Source: an uncultured Cryomorphaceae bacterium (lineage in GTDB: Bacteria; Bacteroidota; Bacteroidia; Flavobacteriales; UBA7430). From it: a stretch of 32,749 nucleotides of DNA. The DNA is taken from the NCBI GenBank assembly GCA_902551855.1, contig CACDER010000011.1, positions 1-32,749 on the forward strand. Direction: 5' to 3'. Position numbers and translations under genes: made by a program. The notes below the pieces were generated by a model, which saw only the letters and a list, made by a program, of their open reading frames with translations, searched no databases and was not told where the DNA came from. Below, piece by piece: positions 30,451-32,749 of the stretch. Within the stretch, counting starts at the first letter, position 1. Each line of letters opens with the position of its first letter.

Positions 30451-32322
30451 TTGATTCCTAAATTAACAATAGATAATATATTCGAGGCATCCAAAATTGA
30501 AGAGGTTGTTCAGGACTTTATTTCTCTCAAAAAAAGAGGAGCAAATTTAATTGGAAAGTGTCCATTCCATGACGAAAAAACCCCTTCTTTTACTGTTTCA
30601 CCCTCAAAAAACATTTTTAAATGCTTTGGATGTGGTAAAGGAGGTAATCCTGTTAATTTTATTATGGAGCATGAAAAACTTTCATATCCTCAAGCCCTTG
30701 AGTATTTAGCCCAAAAGTACAATATAATAATTGAAAAATTAGAACTCTCCCCTGATCAGAAAAAAAAATTAGAGAAAAGTGAGGGATTATATATCATTAA
30801 TAATATCGCCTCTAAATTTTATAAAAATTCCTTACTAAATTCAAAAGAAGGTAAGCATATTGCTTTAAGTTATCTTTATTCTAGAGGATTTAATTATGAA
30901 ATTATTGATAAATTTGATATTGGTTTCTGTTTTAATAAAAATGAAACTTTTTATAATTATGCAGAAAACTTAAAGTATTCTAAAAATTTAATTTTAAACT
31001 CAGGTTTATGTTTTAAAAAAAACAATAAAATTATAGAAAGGTTTGTAAATCGTATAATTTTTCCAATTCACTCTCTAAGCGGAAGAGTTTTAGGTTTTGG
31101 TGGAAGAATATTAAAGCAAGATAAAAATTTAGCAAAATATATTAACTCATCTGAAAACGAAATTTATATAAAAAATAAAATTTTGTATGGAATATATCAA
31201 TCTAAGTCTGAAATTATCAAACATAATAAGTGTTTTGTTGTAGAGGGTTATACAGATGTTTTATCTCTGCACCAAAACGGAATTAAAAATACAGTTGCTT
31301 CTTCTGGAACAGCTTTAACTGAAGGCCAAATTAAACTTATTTCAAGGTTTACTAATAATATTACTTTACTTTTTGATGGAGATGAAGCTGGAATAAAGGC
31401 TTCTTTAAAAGGTGTGAATTTAATATTAAAAAATGGATTAAATATAAAAGTTATAAATTTTCCAAAAGGAGAAGACCCAGATTCATTTGCAAAAAATCAC
31501 GGTAAGTCTATGCTCCAATCCTTCTTATCAGAAAATGAAAAAGATTTTATTGATTTTAGACTAAATATTATATCTGATAAGGATAAAAAAGATCCTATAA
31601 AACGATCAAATTTGATTAAAGAACTTTCTTTATCTATATCTTTAATTTCTGACCCTATTACTCGAGCTGTTTATTCTCAAGATTTATCAAAAAAATTAGA
31701 AATAAGCGAATCCTTAATTAATTCCAATATTAATAGTATTGTTAAACCTAAAAATCAATTTAGGGCTACTTCCTCTGATACAATTTTATTAAATAAGAAT
31801 ATATATGAATCTCAATTAATTAAATATATGATAAAGTATTCTAATGAGAGTATAATAGTATTTTCTTCTGGTAAAAATACAGAAATAAATATAATAGAGT
31901 ATATTAAAAATGCTTTGTCTGAAAAAATAGAAAAAAATGAATCGTGGATAAAAAATAAACTACTTAAAAAAATATTTGATGAAATATTACTAAACTATTC
32001 GTTGAAAAAAAATCTACTTAATTTCTTTATTAATCATAGTGATCCAGATATATGTAAAAAAGTTGTGGAGTTAATCTTTGAAAAACACTCTCTTTCTAAT
32101 TGGAGTAAAAAAAATATCTGGGTTCCATTAGAAGTTGATAAACTTTCTTCCTTAGTCCAAGAATCTCTATTAAGGCTTATGCAACTCAGATTAGAAGAGT
32201 TAATAAATAAAACTAAGGAAAAATTGTCTAGTGATATTGAAAATAATACTTATTTAAAAAAGTTAATTTCTTTAACTTCAGCAAAAAATAAAATAAAATT
32301 AAAACTTGGTAGAGATTGTTAA
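30451..32322 (+). CDS. dnaG: DNA primase
   Basis: DnaG makes RNA primers for replication. The 623-aa protein has an N-terminal CHC2 zinc finger with ligands C37, H40, C58 and C61. A Toprim catalytic domain follows, with E265 in VVEGYTDVLSL and D309/D311 in LFDGDEAGIKAS; RVLGFGGRI precedes it. The C-terminal part (about 440-620) is poorly conserved and should contact the helicase DnaB. Translation starts at TTG (30451), which gives the standard N-terminus MIPKLTIDNIFEASKIEEVV; no ATG lies nearby in frame. It is convergent with rpiB, and no terminator hairpin is evident in the 35 bases between them. Confidence 0.96.
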   Translation: MIPKLTIDNIFEASKIEEVVQDFISLKKRGANLIGKCPFHDEKTPSFTVSPSKNIFKCFGCGKGGNPVNFIMEHEKLSYPQALEYLAQKYNIIIEKLELSPDQKKKLEKSEGLYIINNIASKFYKNSLLNSKEGKHIALSYLYSRGFNYEIIDKFDIGFCFNKNETFYNYAENLKYSKNLILNSGLCFKKNNKIIERFVNRIIFPIHSLSGRVLGFGGRILKQDKNLAKYINSSENEIYIKNKILYGIYQSKSEIIKHNKCFVVEGYTDVLSLHQNGIKNTVASSGTALTEGQIKLISRFTNNITLLFDGDEAGIKASLKGVNLILKNGLNIKVINFPKGEDPDSFAKNHGKSMLQSFLSENEKDFIDFRLNIISDKDKKDPIKRSNLIKELSLSISLISDPITRAVYSQDLSKKLEISESLINSNINSIVKPKNQFRATSSDTILLNKNIYESQLIKYMIKYSNESIIVFSSGKNTEINIIEYIKNALSEKIEKNESWIKNKLLKKIFDEILLNYSLKKNLLNFFINHSDPDICKKVVELIFEKHSLSNWSKKNIWVPLEVDKLSSLVQESLLRLMQLRLEELINKTKEKLSSDIENNTYLKKLISLTSAKNKIKLKLGRDC

Positions 32323-32357
32323 TTTATATTTATTAATCTTTATTTTTTGAAATTTAT

Positions 32358-32749
32358 TTATTTATTAATTTTTTTAATTCTTTTTAAATGTCTTCCACCC
32401 TCAAAATCACTATTTATAAAATTATTAATAATTTTATTAGCCATTTTTAATGATATATACCTTGCTGGTAAACATAATATATTTGCATCATTGTGGTTTT
32501 TAGCTAATTTTGCTATTTCATTATTCCAACAAACAGCTGCTCTTATATTTTTATATTTATTAGCTGTCATAGCTATTCCATTTCCTGTTCCACAGATGAG
32601 AATTCCAAAATTATATTTATTTAAAATAAATTCTTTAATAAGTTTATGTGCATATACTGGGTAATCTACACTATCATTAGAATAGCAACCTACATCTTTA
32701 ATATTTAAGTTAAACTTTGATATATTTTTTTTTATATTTTCCTTTAAAT
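32358..32749 (-). CDS. rpiB: Ribose-5-phosphate isomerase B, partial (N-terminus beyond right edge)
   Basis: The frame is open from the window edge to the TAA at 32358-32360 and lacks roughly the first 15-20 residues, including the DHAG motif. The visible part shows VGCYSNDSVDYPVYAHKL, the active-site GILICGTGNGIAMTANKY, RAAVCWNNEIAKLAKNHND, ANILCLPARYISLKMA and the end FEGGRHLKRIKKI, all diagnostic of RpiB. The enzyme interconverts ribose-5-phosphate and ribulose-5-phosphate in the pentose phosphate pathway. The frame is continuous across a nine-A tract (32725-32733). Confidence 0.94.
   Translation of the reverse strand, partial: LKENIKKNISKFNLNIKDVGCYSNDSVDYPVYAHKLIKEFILNKYNFGILICGTGNGIAMTANKYKNIRAAVCWNNEIAKLAKNHNDANILCLPARYISLKMANKIINNFINSDFEGGRHLKRIKKINK

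Noticed and set aside
32720-32740. Apparent frameshift in rpiB at a poly-A tract
   Set aside because: Careful codon counting shows that the frame stays open through the nine-A tract, reading LKENIKKNISKF and then into the RpiB motifs. The gene is intact but cut by the window edge.

Overview
The window is strongly AT-rich and comes from a member of the Bacteroidota, most likely an uncultured marine Flavobacteriales. Four things point there. Promoters follow the Bacteroidota pattern (TTTG, about 19 bases, TAnnTTTG). Start codons have A-rich leaders and no Shine-Dalgarno sequence. Several secreted proteins end in type IX secretion (T9SS) sorting tails. Housekeeping gene order is flavobacterial (coaX beside an outer-membrane protein; truB-queA-rlmN-polyprenyl synthase-dnaG). 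No insertion sequence, phage gene, integrase or CRISPR array is visible, and no gene-free gap exceeds 300 bases.

Left part (1-5502): a truncated outer-membrane protein gene translationally coupled to coaX, a tRNA-Phe with a textbook promoter, a small membrane protein, a large secreted cupredoxin plus four-fasciclin protein with a fresh 417-bp internal duplication, an unrecognised 137-aa protein and a pirin.

Bicarbonate locus (5506-8321): a SulP anion transporter followed by a small protein with the hallmarks of an iota-class carbonic anhydrase. They diverge from a TetR regulator across a 113-bp gap holding two perfect palindromes. A separate gamma-class carbonic anhydrase lies at 22446-22958.

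Envelope export and secreted enzymes (8328-14619): an MMPL/RND permease, a LolA-like periplasmic protein and an outer-membrane protein form a three-gene unit. It lies directly downstream of a secreted arginine-deiminase-family enzyme with two C-terminal repeats.

Secreted redox cluster (14639-21847): a lysyl oxidase with both quinone-forming residues and the copper histidines, followed by a PQQ-type sugar dehydrogenase. Facing them is a coupled operon of an MbnP-like copper protein, a dihaem MbnH/MauG-type enzyme and a YHYH protein, preceded by a small T9SS protein. A terminator-like hairpin sits inside the first codons of the mbnP-like frame. This copper/haem/quinone grouping, with the SulP and iota-anhydrase locus, is the most unusual content here.

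Right part (21931-32749): core metabolism, namely flavodoxin, gamma carbonic anhydrase, nfu-hemB-hemL-truB, queA-ispD-rlmN, polyprenyl diphosphate synthase, dnaG, and a truncated rpiB entering from the right edge.
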